Assembly (NCBI GenBank): GCA_024693045.1 | Contig: JAILLQ010000020.1 | Coordinates: 62,001-126,000, forward strand | Direction of reading: 5' to 3' | DNA length: 64,000 nucleotides | Source: Treponema sp. | Lineage (GTDB): Bacteria; Spirochaetota; Spirochaetia; Treponematales; Treponemataceae | Shown here: piece by piece, positions 1 through 8,888 of the stretch | Layout: each line of letters begins with the position of its first letter | Position numbering within the stretch: the stretch's first letter is position 1 | Notes under the pieces: model-generated | Seen by the model: only the letters and a program-made list of their open reading frames with translations | The model's database searches: none | Told to the model about the DNA's origin: nothing | Position numbers and translations under genes: made by a program

Positions 1-1
1 T

Positions 2-436
2 CAGGAAGACATTATCCGGCACCTGGTTATGAGCGGAATACCGGTAATGAGCCACTTAGGCCTTACACCTCAATTCTACCAGGCTTTTGGCGGTCACAAG
101 ATGCAGGGAAAAAGCGAAGAAGCTGCAGAAAAAATAATCGAAGAAGCAAAAAAAGCTCAGGAACTTGGAGCCTGCTCTTTAGTTCTAGAATGTATTCCTG
201 CGACCCTTGCAGAAAAAATTACCAGAGCAGTTACTATTCCAACAATTGGAATAGGAGCAGGCGTAAATTGTGACGGACAGGTGCTTGTTCTGCAGGATAT
301 GCTTGGAATGAGTGGATTCAAAGCCCGTTTTGTTCGCCAGTACCTGAACGGTATGGAATTAATAAAGAATGCCCTTAACTCCTACGCAGAAGATGTTAGC
401 AGTGGAAACTTTCCAAAGGGTGATGAAATCAAATAA
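2..436 (+). CDS. panB: 3-methyl-2-oxobutanoate hydroxymethyltransferase, 3' part (5' end outside window)
   Basis: PanB catalyses the first committed step of pantothenate synthesis, hydroxymethyl transfer from methylene-THF to ketoisovalerate, in the cytosol. The reading frame is open from base 2, so the gene starts upstream of the window; the first ATG at 29 is internal because conserved residues precede it. Visible motifs are PVMSHLGLTPQ, the catalytic-glutamate segment LVLECIP, and IGIGAGVNCDGQVLVLQDM near the active site. It ends 34 bp before panC, the next enzyme of the pathway, so the two are almost certainly co-transcribed. Confidence 0.95.
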   Translation, partial: QEDIIRHLVMSGIPVMSHLGLTPQFYQAFGGHKMQGKSEEAAEKIIEEAKKAQELGACSLVLECIPATLAEKITRAVTIPTIGIGAGVNCDGQVLVLQDMLGMSGFKARFVRQYLNGMELIKNALNSYAEDVSSGNFPKGDEIK

Positions 437-470
437 ATAATATTCAAATAAATAATATATAGAGGAAAAT

Positions 471-1229
471 ATGAAAATCATAAATACACCTGAAGAATTC
501 AAAAAAATCAGAGATAGCCTCAATGGTAAAAAAATCGGCTTTGTTCCAACTATGGGAGGTCTTCACAATGGTCACCTTTCACTTGTAAATAAAGCTAAAT
601 CAGAAAATGAAATAACAGTTGTCAGTGTTTACCTCAACGAAACTCAGTTCAACGATAAAAACGACCTTGTAACTTATCCGGCAAATTTCAAAGACGATTC
701 AGCACTTTTGGAAAAAGCAGGAGTCGATTACCTTTTTGCACCTTCTTATGCAGTTATGTATCCTGATGATTACCGTTACATGGTGACAGAAAAAGATTTC
801 AGCAAAAAACTTTGCGGTGCAAAAAGACCTGGCCATTTTGATGGAGTTTTGACTGTTGTTATGAAACTTTTCAATATAGTAAGACCAACAAATGCCTATT
901 TTGGAGAAAAAGACTTTCAGCAGTTGACATTACTCAGAGGAATGGTTGAAGCCTTCTTTATGAATATAAACTTAATCGGCTGTCCTATCGTAAGAGAAGA
1001 AAATGGTCTTGCAATTTCAAGCCGCAACAGAAAACTGAGTTCAGCAGGTTTAGCAAAAGCTCCAGAATTTCACAAAATTATGAGCCAGGGAGGTTCAGAT
1101 AGTGAAATTGCAGCAAATCTTGAAAAAGCAGGCTTCAAAGTAGATTACGTATCAACCATAAATGGAAGACTTTATGCAGCAGTTTTCCTTGAAGACGTAA
1201 GATTAATAGACAACATTGACGTAAAATAA
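471..1229 (+). CDS. panC: pantoate--beta-alanine ligase
   Basis: PanC joins pantoate and beta-alanine using ATP to give pantothenate. The nucleotidyltransferase HxGH signature lies in PTMGGLHNGHLSL (about residues 26-38), the pantoate/ATP-binding GEKDFQQL at about 145-152, and the KMSKS-like loop SSRNRKLS at 183-190. At 252 residues it is shorter than the usual 280 or so, the loss being in the C-terminal lid domain. The stretch usually written NPxQF reads NETQF here. An AGAGGAAA ribosome site precedes the ATG. Second gene of a panB-panC-coaB-coaX-panD run. Confidence 0.95.
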   Translation: MKIINTPEEFKKIRDSLNGKKIGFVPTMGGLHNGHLSLVNKAKSENEITVVSVYLNETQFNDKNDLVTYPANFKDDSALLEKAGVDYLFAPSYAVMYPDDYRYMVTEKDFSKKLCGAKRPGHFDGVLTVVMKLFNIVRPTNAYFGEKDFQQLTLLRGMVEAFFMNINLIGCPIVREENGLAISSRNRKLSSAGLAKAPEFHKIMSQGGSDSEIAANLEKAGFKVDYVSTINGRLYAAVFLEDVRLIDNIDVK

Positions 1230-1239
1230 GGAGAAAACC

Positions 1240-1932
1240 TTGAATATTTTGATTACAGGCGGAGGAACAGAAGAAGCCATAGATAATGTCCGCTCAATTT
1301 GCAATTTCTCTACTGGCAGAACTTCAACTTTTCTTGCAGACTGGCTTTCAAAAAAGGGGCACACTGTTACAGCTCTCATGGCAGAAAGAGCCATAAAACC
1401 AGAAGTAAGTGAAAAATTGTCTGTAATCACATTCAAGAGTTTTCAAAATCTTTCTGATTCGCTTGAAAAACTATGCAGCCAAAACAAATGGCATTTGATA
1501 GTTCATGCCGCAGCCGTAAGCGATTTTTCTGTTGCCAGCATAGAAATGAATGGAAAAGTTTACAAGCCTGGTGATTTTACAAAAATTTCTTCCGACAGTG
1601 AACCTATCATCCGTTTAAAAAGGAATCCTAAAATCGTAGACAGCATAAAAAAATGGTGCGGAAAAGATGCAGAAAAAACAATTCTTGTTGCATTTAAACT
1701 TACAAGTCAGGCGAGCGAAGAAGAAAGAAAAATAGCTCTTGATAAGGTTTTCGATTCATCAGGAAGAGGAATTTTTTCCCCTGATTATGTTGTTTCAAAC
1801 GACCTGAGCGAAATTACAAAGGAATTGCACCCCTGCACTATCTGGGGGAAAGATAATAAAATTGCAGAAAAAACAAAAACTCTGGAAGAGCTAGCCTTCT
1901 TCCTTGAAAAAATGGCAGGGAAAAATCTATGA
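1240..1932 (+). CDS. coaB: phosphopantothenate--cysteine ligase, stand-alone CoaB
   Basis: CoaB condenses phosphopantothenate with cysteine in CoA synthesis. In most bacteria it is the C-terminal half of a fused CoaBC; here only the ligase domain is encoded (230 residues). Evidence: N-terminal nucleotide-binding ILITGGGTEEAIDNVRSI followed by STGR, HAAAVSDF at about residue 88, and a lysine-rich LKRNPKIVDSIKKW loop. The start is TTG at 1240 behind a strong AAGGAG; no ATG fits the conserved N-terminus. The decarboxylase half (CoaC) is not in the window. Its stop overlaps the coaX start (ATGA). Confidence 0.88.
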   Translation: MNILITGGGTEEAIDNVRSICNFSTGRTSTFLADWLSKKGHTVTALMAERAIKPEVSEKLSVITFKSFQNLSDSLEKLCSQNKWHLIVHAAAVSDFSVASIEMNGKVYKPGDFTKISSDSEPIIRLKRNPKIVDSIKKWCGKDAEKTILVAFKLTSQASEEERKIALDKVFDSSGRGIFSPDYVVSNDLSEITKELHPCTIWGKDNKIAEKTKTLEELAFFLEKMAGKNL

Positions 1933-2699
1933 TACTTACACTCGACGTAGGAAACACACAGATAACAGGCGGTCTTTTTGAAGACGATAAACTTGTACTA
2001 CAATTTAGAAGAACAACCGCTATCGGAAACAGTTCAGACGAAATTGGGCTTTTTTTGCGTTCTGTCATAAGAGAAAATGGTTTTCACTGGCAAAAAATAG
2101 AAAGAATAGGGATTTGCAGTGTAGTTCCTTCCATAAATTATTCTCTTTCCAGGGCTCTTACAAAATATTTTAATCAGGATGCACTTTTTATTCAGGCAGG
2201 AATTAAAACCGGATTAAAATTAAAATACCCGAATCCAAAAGAAATCGGAGCAGACCGAATTGCAGGAGCCATAGGGGCCGTTTCTCTTCATCCAAACACA
2301 AATCTAATTATAATCGACATGGGAACTGCAACAACCATAGACTGCGTAACTGAAAATAAAGAGTACCTGGGAGGAGCAATTCTAAGCGGTTTAAAAATTA
2401 GTGTAGAAGCTCTTGCAAACGGAACAGCAAAACTCCCTAGTGTAGAAATTGTTAGGCCAGATCACATTTGCGGAACCAGTACGGTTGAAGCAATTCAAAG
2501 TGGACTGTATTATGGAACAGCTGGTGCTCTAAAAGAATTTTCCTGGCTCTACCAGAAAAATATATTCAAAGGTCAGAAACCTTTCATTATCGGAACAGGT
2601 GGATTTTCCCGCATTTTTGAAGAGTACAATCTTTTCAATGAAATATGTCCGGAAATGGTACTTTTGGGCGTAAAAAAAGCTCTTGAACTGAATAAATAA
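1929..2699 (+). CDS. coaX: type III pantothenate kinase
   Basis: CoaX phosphorylates pantothenate, the first step from vitamin to CoA. It belongs to the ASKHA fold. The N-terminal phosphate loop LDVGNTQITGGLF, the central GADRIAGAIGA (residues about 100-110) and the second phosphate site IIDMGTATTIDCV are all present, and 256 residues is the normal length. The ATG lies inside the coaB stop as ATGA, a translational-coupling arrangement. Together with panB/C/D it gives one operon covering pantothenate synthesis and its activation. Confidence 0.95.
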   Translation: MILTLDVGNTQITGGLFEDDKLVLQFRRTTAIGNSSDEIGLFLRSVIRENGFHWQKIERIGICSVVPSINYSLSRALTKYFNQDALFIQAGIKTGLKLKYPNPKEIGADRIAGAIGAVSLHPNTNLIIIDMGTATTIDCVTENKEYLGGAILSGLKISVEALANGTAKLPSVEIVRPDHICGTSTVEAIQSGLYYGTAGALKEFSWLYQKNIFKGQKPFIIGTGGFSRIFEEYNLFNEICPEMVLLGVKKALELNK

Positions 2700-2716
2700 A
2701 GCAGACGAGGAATAAA

Positions 2717-3070
2717 ATGGATATTACAGTATTAAAAGCAAAACTTCATCGGGCAACAGTTACAGATGCAAATTTGAACTATGAAGGTTCCATCAGCATT
2801 GATACAGAACTATGTAAAAAAGCAGGAATGCACAACTGGGAAAAGGTAGACATTCTTAATGTGAACAACGGCGAACGTTTTTCTACATATATAATTCCTG
2901 GAAAAAAGGGCGAAATCTGTCTTAACGGAGCAGCTGCAAGAAAAGCTTGTCCCGGCGACAAGGTAATCATTGTAACATACACATGCATAGCAGAAGAAAA
3001 AGCTGACACCTGGCAGCCAAAAGTAGTTTTATTAAACGAAGATAATTCTGTAAAAGCTATAAAAGACTAG
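2717..3070 (+). CDS. panD: aspartate 1-decarboxylase
   Basis: PanD makes beta-alanine for PanC. It is a pyruvoyl enzyme that cleaves itself before a serine; the self-processing site is seen as NYEGSISID, with Gly-Ser at about residues 24-25. Tyr and Asn of the NGAAAR segment (residues 71-76) line the active site. The length of 117 residues is typical. A GACGAGG ribosome site lies 18 bp after coaX. Last gene of the operon; no clear terminator hairpin follows before the argJ leader. Confidence 0.95.
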   Translation: MDITVLKAKLHRATVTDANLNYEGSISIDTELCKKAGMHNWEKVDILNVNNGERFSTYIIPGKKGEICLNGAAARKACPGDKVIIVTYTCIAEEKADTWQPKVVLLNEDNSVKAIKD

Positions 3071-3080
3071 TTTCTTTCGA

Positions 3081-3109
3081 TTGCATACGCTTTTACACTT
3101 CATTATAAT
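3081..3109 (+). promoter_or_regulatory. candidate promoter of argJ
   Basis: TTGCAT, 17 bp, TATAAT. It would give argJ a leader of about 175 nt, in which AGAAGGTAGGATA occurs twice in near-identical form (about 3127 and 3280, the second being the argJ ribosome site). No further conserved regulatory element recognised in this stretch. Confidence 0.5.
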
Positions 3110-3292
3110 TTTTTCAAAAGTTCATAAAGAAGGTAGGATAAAAAATTGCCGTAAATTACGACTCTTTTTTATCTCAAAAGTTTTCGTTGGAAACTTGTTT
3201 TATAAACTGCTGCTTCTCATTTCATATCGGAGTAGCTTAAAAAGTCAATCGAAAGGTGATACTTTCTTCTTGACCTTTATAGAAGGTAGGAT

Positions 3293-4591
3293 ATGCAGTC
3301 TGAAATTAAATTTATTGAAGGCGGAGTTTGTGCCGCTCAAGGTTTTACAGCAAATGGAGTTCTTAGCCACATTAAGGCTAGCCGAAAAACAAATGACACC
3401 GCTCTGATTTATTCAGAAAAGCCATGTAGTGCAGCCGGTGTATTTACTCAAAACAGAGTAAAAGCAGAAAGTGTAAAATTAACAAAGAAAAATATAGCAA
3501 ACGGACGGATTCAGGCTGTTATTGCAAACTCAGGGAACGCTAACTGTTGTACTGGAGAAGAGGGAGCAAAAGTTGCCTATCGCATGGCTGAATTAGCTGG
3601 AAAAGTAACTGGTGTAAGTCCAGATGACGTTATTGTATGCTCAACAGGTGTAATCGGAGCCCAGCTTCCTGTAGAAAAAATCGAAGAACACATTGAAGAA
3701 CTAGCAAAAGGTTTAAGCAAGGAAGGTCATGTTGAAGCCAGACAGGCAATCATGACAACAGATACTCAGTACAAGGAATGTGCTGTAGAATTTACCCTCG
3801 ATGGAAAAAAGTGCCGTTTAGGTGCAATGTGCAAAGGCTCAGGAATGATTCACATCAATCTTGGAACAATGCTGGCTTTCACTACAAGTGATGTTGCTAT
3901 CAGTTCAAAAATGATTGAAAAAGCCCTTCGAGAATCAGTAAAAGGAACTTACAACTGTGTTTCTGTAGATGGCGATACTTCAACAAACGATACCTTAGTC
4001 TTACTTGCTAACGGAATGGCAGGAAACAAAGAAATCACAGAAGAAGGTCCTGATTTTGACACTTTCCTTGCAGCATTAAATAAAGTAAACAAGGTGATGG
4101 CAATGAAAATTGCCGCCGATGGAGAAGGTGCAAGCCGCTTAATAGAATGCAATGTAAAAGGTGCAAAAACCACAGAAATTGCCAGAGGTTTAGCTAAAGA
4201 AATAATCGGTTCAAACCTTGTAAAAGCTGCAATGTTCGGAAAAGATGCAAACTGGGGACGCATTCTCTGTGCGATGGGCTACAGCGGATACGAATTTACA
4301 CCGGAAAAAACCTGTGTTTATTTTTCAAGTAAAAATGGAGCAAAAAGATATTTTACCACTTTAGATGCAAGTGAAGTAGAAATCGCAGGCTGCGACAAAT
4401 GCGGAGGAAAAATAGAAGTTTTCCACATGGGAGTTCCATTAAACTTTGACGAAGAAAAAGCAAAGAAAATTCTTAGTGAAGAAGCAGTTGAAATTCTGGT
4501 TGAATGTGGCGATGGAGATGCAGAAGGAAGAGCATGGGGATGCGACCTAACCTATGATTATGTAAAAATCAATGGGGATTACAGAACCTAA
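3293..4591 (+). CDS. argJ: bifunctional glutamate N-acetyltransferase / amino-acid acetyltransferase
   Basis: ArgJ transfers the acetyl group of N-acetylornithine to glutamate, closing the cyclic arginine pathway. It is an Ntn-type enzyme that self-cleaves before a threonine. The site is GMIHINLGTMLAFTTSD (residues about 184-200) with Thr192 as nucleophile; most homologues have Ala before this Thr (NMATML), here Gly. IANSGNANCCTG and the terminal motif GRAWGCDLTYDYVKING are also typical. Its 432 residues are close to the usual 400-410. The gene stands alone, with argB and argD a few kilobases downstream. Confidence 0.95.
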   Translation: MQSEIKFIEGGVCAAQGFTANGVLSHIKASRKTNDTALIYSEKPCSAAGVFTQNRVKAESVKLTKKNIANGRIQAVIANSGNANCCTGEEGAKVAYRMAELAGKVTGVSPDDVIVCSTGVIGAQLPVEKIEEHIEELAKGLSKEGHVEARQAIMTTDTQYKECAVEFTLDGKKCRLGAMCKGSGMIHINLGTMLAFTTSDVAISSKMIEKALRESVKGTYNCVSVDGDTSTNDTLVLLANGMAGNKEITEEGPDFDTFLAALNKVNKVMAMKIAADGEGASRLIECNVKGAKTTEIARGLAKEIIGSNLVKAAMFGKDANWGRILCAMGYSGYEFTPEKTCVYFSSKNGAKRYFTTLDASEVEIAGCDKCGGKIEVFHMGVPLNFDEEKAKKILSEEAVEILVECGDGDAEGRAWGCDLTYDYVKINGDYRT

Positions 4592-4592
4592 A

Positions 4593-4628
4593 GAAAAAAA
4601 CTCGGGACTTAATCCCGAGTTTTTTTTA
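4593..4628. terminator. bidirectional intrinsic terminator between argJ and chemoreceptor gene
   Basis: Perfect 8-bp stem ACTCGGGA/TCCCGAGT with a CTTAA loop, A-tract on the left and eight T on the right, placed between two convergent genes. Confidence 0.9.
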
Positions 4629-4638
4629 GTTAAAAATG

Positions 4639-6807
4639 TTACTGAATTTTAAACTTGTTGATTTCAGTTGTTACATTTCCGATTGAATCTTGATTTTTCA
4701 TAGTCTCATCATTTACATCAGAAACTCGGTTTGTAATCTCACTGATTTCAGCAGAAATTTTATCCATGTTACCAGAAATTTCTTCTGAAACGCCTGCAAG
4801 TTTTTCCATTTCTTCCAGAACATCCTGACCGTCTGCATTCATTTCAACAACCCCATTTTTAACTTCTTGGGTCAGATTGTTGATGTCATGAATTACATTC
4901 AAAATCTGCTGACTTCCGGCAGTCTGTTCGTCCATAGCAGATTTTATTACAGCTTCCTGTTCAGAAACTTCCTGGGTATTACTAAAGATTTTTTCAAACT
5001 GATCTTTTATATCCCTTGAAGAAGCAGAAATATCTGTAATCAGATTTTTTAAACCGATGAGAGCATCCGAAATCTTTTTACCCTGAACATTTGAGTCTTC
5101 TGCGAGTTTTCGAATTTCTCCAGAAACAACAGCAAAGCCTTTACCAACTTCTCCGGCATGAGAAGCTTCAATAGCCGCGTTCATGGCAAGAAGGTTAGTC
5201 TGTTCGGCGATATTTGAAATAACATTTGAAGCTTCCATAAGACCGTCAGAATCTTCAAAGATGCGATCAGTAAGTTCAACAGTTTTTCTTACTACTTCCC
5301 GTCCCTTTTCTGCAGACTCTGTAAGATCTTTTACAGATAAAGCATTTTTATCCAGAATATCAGTTACAGAACGAATATTTGCGACCATTTCTTCAATTGC
5401 AGAAGACCCCTGAGAAACACTCTGAGCCTGATTGGAAATATTGTTACTTAGTTTTTCAATGTTTTCAGAAATTCTTTTTACCTTTCCAGAAGTAGAAGAT
5501 ACATCCTGTTTCTGCTCTCCAACCTGATTTTTAATAAGGATTACATTTTCGTCGATTTTTTGAACCGCATTTGTAGTTTCATTCATGTTATCCGAAAGAC
5601 TTGAAGCAACATTATCCATTATTGAAGATTCATTTTTTATGGAAGCAATCAGGGCAGAAATCTTTTCAAAGGTCTTATTAAAATAAATTGCAAGGTCAGA
5701 AAGTTCATCATTTCCAGTCTGAGGAAGTCTCTTGGTCAAATCCCCTTCACCTTCTGAAATATCCTTGAGAATTGAAACTGAAGACTTCAATGGATTTGTA
5801 ATCATTTTAGCAAGAACAAAGGCAACAAAAACACTGATAATTATAGAAGCCAATGCAACAATAACAATTACAGAAAGAACTACTCTATTTGCCTTGTTTA
5901 CATAAGAAAGTGGAGCGGCAACAATATAATCCAAATCTACATACTTATTGTTAGAAGGAACAGAAGAAAATTCATATTCTACTCCATTGAAAGAACTTAC
6001 AAAGAAAGCTCTGTCCCCGTGCTTGAATTCGTTCAATTTTTCAATTCCCAGAGTATCGATTTTTTTGAATTCTGTTTCAGGAGCAAGCTGGTTTAAAACC
6101 ATATTTCCCTTGCCATCAAGAATCATAAAGTAGAGTTCAGTTTTATTTTCTTTAAAGGCCTTCATTAAAGAATCAAGATAATCAAACTTAATATCGGTAG
6201 CTATAACGCCGCGTGGCTTTCCATTTGAGTCATTAAAATATTTAGAAGCAACAATAGTTCTTCCGCCCAGCCCTGTTACATACACATTAGAGATAAAAGT
6301 TTTACCACCGTTGTTCTTTGCATTTTTATACCAGGAACGGGTTCTTGCATCATATCCATTAGGTCGAGGTTCTACCGGATAACGAACATAGGCACCGGTA
6401 GATTCAAGAGAAACGGAAATACCTGTGATTTCAGGTTTTTCTTCTGTGAAGGTTTTTGCAAGTTCATAAACAGAGCGCTCATAAGGCCCGAAATCATCAG
6501 GATTAACCGGAATTTTTCCACTAGGATCACTTTTATTTACATAAGATGTAATACCGTCGTCCGGCCGTTGGATTAGTTCTATTTTTGCAAAAGCATTTGA
6601 AAAAGTATCAAAACTTTCAAAATAATTTTCTATGGCAACATCAACCTCAGAAATGATATTCAAAAAGGAGTTTTCAAAAGCTTCCTTATCGATTTTAATC
6701 ATTTTACTGTAAACAATTGCTCCAAAAATAAGCAAAAGAGTAACTGTCGTTGCAGTTACACTAAAAATAATCTTTGAAAATACTGTTATTCTTAAATTCT
6801 TCTTCAT
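4639..6807 (-). CDS. methyl-accepting chemotaxis protein, dCache type
   Basis: Transmembrane chemoreceptor signalling to CheA/CheW. The 722 residues run as follows: TM1 at about 11-31, a periplasmic region to about 305 with dCache-like features ([26 protein letters not shown]), TM2 at about 307-333, HAMP ([20 protein letters not shown]), and a long coiled coil. The conserved hairpin tip reads [20 protein letters not shown]; the usual AAHAGE is ASHAGE and the usual ADEIRKLAE is SGEIRKLAE. The ligand is unknown, though dCache domains often bind amino acids. Monocistronic; ends at a shared terminator. Confidence 0.93.
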   Translation of the reverse strand: MKKNLRITVFSKIIFSVTATTVTLLLIFGAIVYSKMIKIDKEAFENSFLNIISEVDVAIENYFESFDTFSNAFAKIELIQRPDDGITSYVNKSDPSGKIPVNPDDFGPYERSVYELAKTFTEEKPEITGISVSLESTGAYVRYPVEPRPNGYDARTRSWYKNAKNNGGKTFISNVYVTGLGGRTIVASKYFNDSNGKPRGVIATDIKFDYLDSLMKAFKENKTELYFMILDGKGNMVLNQLAPETEFKKIDTLGIEKLNEFKHGDRAFFVSSFNGVEYEFSSVPSNNKYVDLDYIVAAPLSYVNKANRVVLSVIVIVALASIIISVFVAFVLAKMITNPLKSSVSILKDISEGEGDLTKRLPQTGNDELSDLAIYFNKTFEKISALIASIKNESSIMDNVASSLSDNMNETTNAVQKIDENVILIKNQVGEQKQDVSSTSGKVKRISENIEKLSNNISNQAQSVSQGSSAIEEMVANIRSVTDILDKNALSVKDLTESAEKGREVVRKTVELTDRIFEDSDGLMEASNVISNIAEQTNLLAMNAAIEASHAGEVGKGFAVVSGEIRKLAEDSNVQGKKISDALIGLKNLITDISASSRDIKDQFEKIFSNTQEVSEQEAVIKSAMDEQTAGSQQILNVIHDINNLTQEVKNGVVEMNADGQDVLEEMEKLAGVSEEISGNMDKISAEISEITNRVSDVNDETMKNQDSIGNVTTEINKFKIQ

Positions 6808-6887
6808 TGCAGCTCTCCAGAAAAAAAAAATTAAAAAACACTCCTATTAAATATTTTATCACTCATATAGAAAATCGCAATTATTTT

Positions 6888-6993
6888 ATACGCGTTAGGC
6901 TATGAAAGACCTGCGAAGCAGTCCACCGCAGTGAAACGAGGAGGATGAGCGACTAGCGAAGTCTGTAACAGCCGGCAGCGCAGCTGAAACGCC
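6888..6993. repeat. GC-rich intergenic element
   Basis: About 105 bp of markedly higher GC than its AT-rich flanks, between two divergent genes. It contains GCGTTAGGCT, small hairpins such as CTGCGAAGCAG, and repeated GCGAAG words. The same GCGTTAGGCT...CGAAGC arrangement recurs inside the ncRNA candidate at 48,310-48,540. It may be a dispersed repeat; function unknown. Confidence 0.4.
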
Positions 6994-7000
6994 ATGTTTA

Positions 7001-7029
7001 TTGCCCAAGGTGAACAAATTTAGTATTGT
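7001..7029 (+). promoter_or_regulatory. candidate argB promoter
   Basis: TTGCCC, 17 bp, TATTGT, immediately after the GC-rich element and 24 bp before the argB ATG. Confidence 0.4.
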
Positions 7030-7052
7030 ATTTGAAAGGAATTTGAAACTTT

Positions 7053-7928
7053 ATGGATAACAAAGAAAATAATACATTGAGTGCAGAACAGTGGTCACAG
7101 GTTTTGGTTGAATCACTTCCATATTTTAAACAGTGGTGTGGAAAAATCGTTGTTGTAAAATACGGTGGAAATGCCATGCTGAATGAAGAATTAAAGCAGG
7201 CAGTTATGGAAGATATTGTTCTTTTAAATACCATAGGAATTAAAGTTGTTCTAGTTCACGGAGGTGGACCTGAAATCAACAATATGCTTGATAGAGTTGG
7301 AAAGGAATCAAAATTCGTTGACGGTCTTCGCTACACAGACGGAGAAACTATGGAAATTGTTCAGATGGTTTTGACCGGCAAACTGAACAAAGATATAGTT
7401 GGAATTTTACTGCAGAAAGGTGGTAAAGCAGTAGGTTTAAGCGGTGTTGATTCTGGCCTTTTGCGTGCAAAAAAAACTGACAAAGATTTAGGATTTGTTG
7501 GAGAAGTTACAGACGTAAACCCTGAAATTCTTATTTCTCTTTTGGATAAGGGGTTCATTCCTGTAGTTTCAACTGTTGCTCTTGGTGAACAGGGAGATTC
7601 TGCCCGATACAACATCAATGCAGATACAGCAGCGGCAAAAATCGCAGTTGCATTAAAAGCCGAAAAATTTGTTCAACTTACAAATGTTCCTGGAATCTTA
7701 AGAGACTTAAACGATTCTAATTCACTTATTAAAAGAATCGAAAAAACAGCTATCGGTAGCTTAAAAGCAACTGGAATTCTTTCTGGAGGAATGCTTCCAA
7801 AAATTGATTGCTGTCTTACAGCTCTTGAAGGTGGAGTTCCAAGAACCCATATCATCGACGGTCGTGTGCCTCACTCACTTTTAATTGAAATGTTCAGCGA
7901 TCGCGGTATTGGTACTATGATTTACTAA
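7053..7928 (+). CDS. argB: acetylglutamate kinase
   Basis: ArgB phosphorylates N-acetylglutamate. Amino-acid-kinase motifs: VVKYGGNAM with the catalytic lysine (about residue 31), [27 protein letters not shown], and NVPGILRD. The N-terminal segment [11 protein letters not shown] resembles the mobile helix that marks the arginine-inhibited hexameric class, so feedback control by arginine is likely (inference). It agrees with a cyclic pathway through ArgJ. Start chosen at 7053 because the helix follows it directly. Confidence 0.95.
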   Translation: MDNKENNTLSAEQWSQVLVESLPYFKQWCGKIVVVKYGGNAMLNEELKQAVMEDIVLLNTIGIKVVLVHGGGPEINNMLDRVGKESKFVDGLRYTDGETMEIVQMVLTGKLNKDIVGILLQKGGKAVGLSGVDSGLLRAKKTDKDLGFVGEVTDVNPEILISLLDKGFIPVVSTVALGEQGDSARYNINADTAAAKIAVALKAEKFVQLTNVPGILRDLNDSNSLIKRIEKTAIGSLKATGILSGGMLPKIDCCLTALEGGVPRTHIIDGRVPHSLLIEMFSDRGIGTMIY

Positions 7929-7995
7929 AAGCCTTCTACCCCTAGAATAATTTTTACCCGCAGAAATAATTACTTTCTGCGGGGAGCGAGGTTAT

Positions 7996-8787
7996 ATGCA
8001 GGATTTTGAACACTCTACTGTAATGGTAAATAATTCGGAATTTCATTACATGAAATTTGGAAGTGGTAAAAGAAATCTTATTATCATCCCCGGCTTATAC
8101 ATAAAAAATATACTGCTTAGTTCTGGTCTTGTCGCAGAAGCCTTTGAAGCCTTTACAGATACTTTTACAGTTTATGTTTACGAAAGAAGAAAACAAGTTC
8201 CTGATAATTACACCATTAAAAATTTAACTGACGACCTTGCAGATTGTATGAAGGCACTAGGAATCCAAAAAGCAGATATCTTTGGAGCTTCGCTTGGCGG
8301 TCTTATAGCACAGTCTTTGGCAATAAATTATCCCCAATTAGTTAATTCTGTAAACATCGCTTCTACCACTTATAAAACAAGTGCAGAAAACGAAGCTTTT
8401 GTAGATAAACTTATAGAATTAGCGCAAAAAGAAAATAAACTTGAATTAGTAAAGTTCTTTTCAGAAAAAGTCTATTCAAAAGCCTTTATTCTTTCACATG
8501 AATCAGTATTAACCAGCCTGTCTCAAACTATTACAGAAGAAGAAGTATGTCACTTCATAAGAATTGCAAAATGCATAAAAAATATTAATTTTGAAAAAGA
8601 TTTACCAAATATAAAATGCCCTGTTTTTACTTTTTCGGCAGAAGGCGACCAAATTTTTGGAGCTGAACCAGGAATAAAAATTGCCGAACTTACAAAGGGA
8701 ACTTCCTATGTTTACAAGGATTCAAGTCATGCTCTATACGACGAAGAAGCTGATTTTAGGGAAAGATTATTCAACTGCCTTAAGTAA
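7996..8787 (+). CDS. alpha/beta-hydrolase fold protein
   Basis: Predicted cytoplasmic hydrolase of unknown substrate. Nucleophile elbow GASLGG (about residues 95-100), acid residue in SAEGDQIF (about 215) and histidine in DSSHALYDE (about 246) form the expected Ser-Asp-His triad. IIIPGLYIKN supplies the oxyanion-hole region. It sits between argB and argD with its own GAGCGAGG ribosome site, but nothing in its sequence ties it to arginine synthesis. Could be an esterase or a YchJ/menH-like hydrolase. Confidence 0.75.
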   Translation: MQDFEHSTVMVNNSEFHYMKFGSGKRNLIIIPGLYIKNILLSSGLVAEAFEAFTDTFTVYVYERRKQVPDNYTIKNLTDDLADCMKALGIQKADIFGASLGGLIAQSLAINYPQLVNSVNIASTTYKTSAENEAFVDKLIELAQKENKLELVKFFSEKVYSKAFILSHESVLTSLSQTITEEEVCHFIRIAKCIKNINFEKDLPNIKCPVFTFSAEGDQIFGAEPGIKIAELTKGTSYVYKDSSHALYDEEADFRERLFNCLK

Positions 8788-8805
8788 ACATTTTCACAAA
8801 AACTA

Positions 8806-8834
8806 TTGAATCAAGACACGTATAACTTTAAAAT
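8806..8834 (+). promoter_or_regulatory. candidate argD promoter
   Basis: TTGAAT, 17 bp, TAAAAT; the inferred leader is about 45 nt and carries ACGAGGA before the ATG. Confidence 0.5.
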
Positions 8835-8888
8835 ATCCTCATTAAAAAAGTACGGTCAAAAAGACTGTATAAAAACACGAGGAATAAT

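Noticed and set aside
3081-3407. 108-codon frame overlapping the argJ start
   Set aside because: No ribosome site, overlaps 115 bp of conserved argJ coding sequence; the region fits an argJ leader better.
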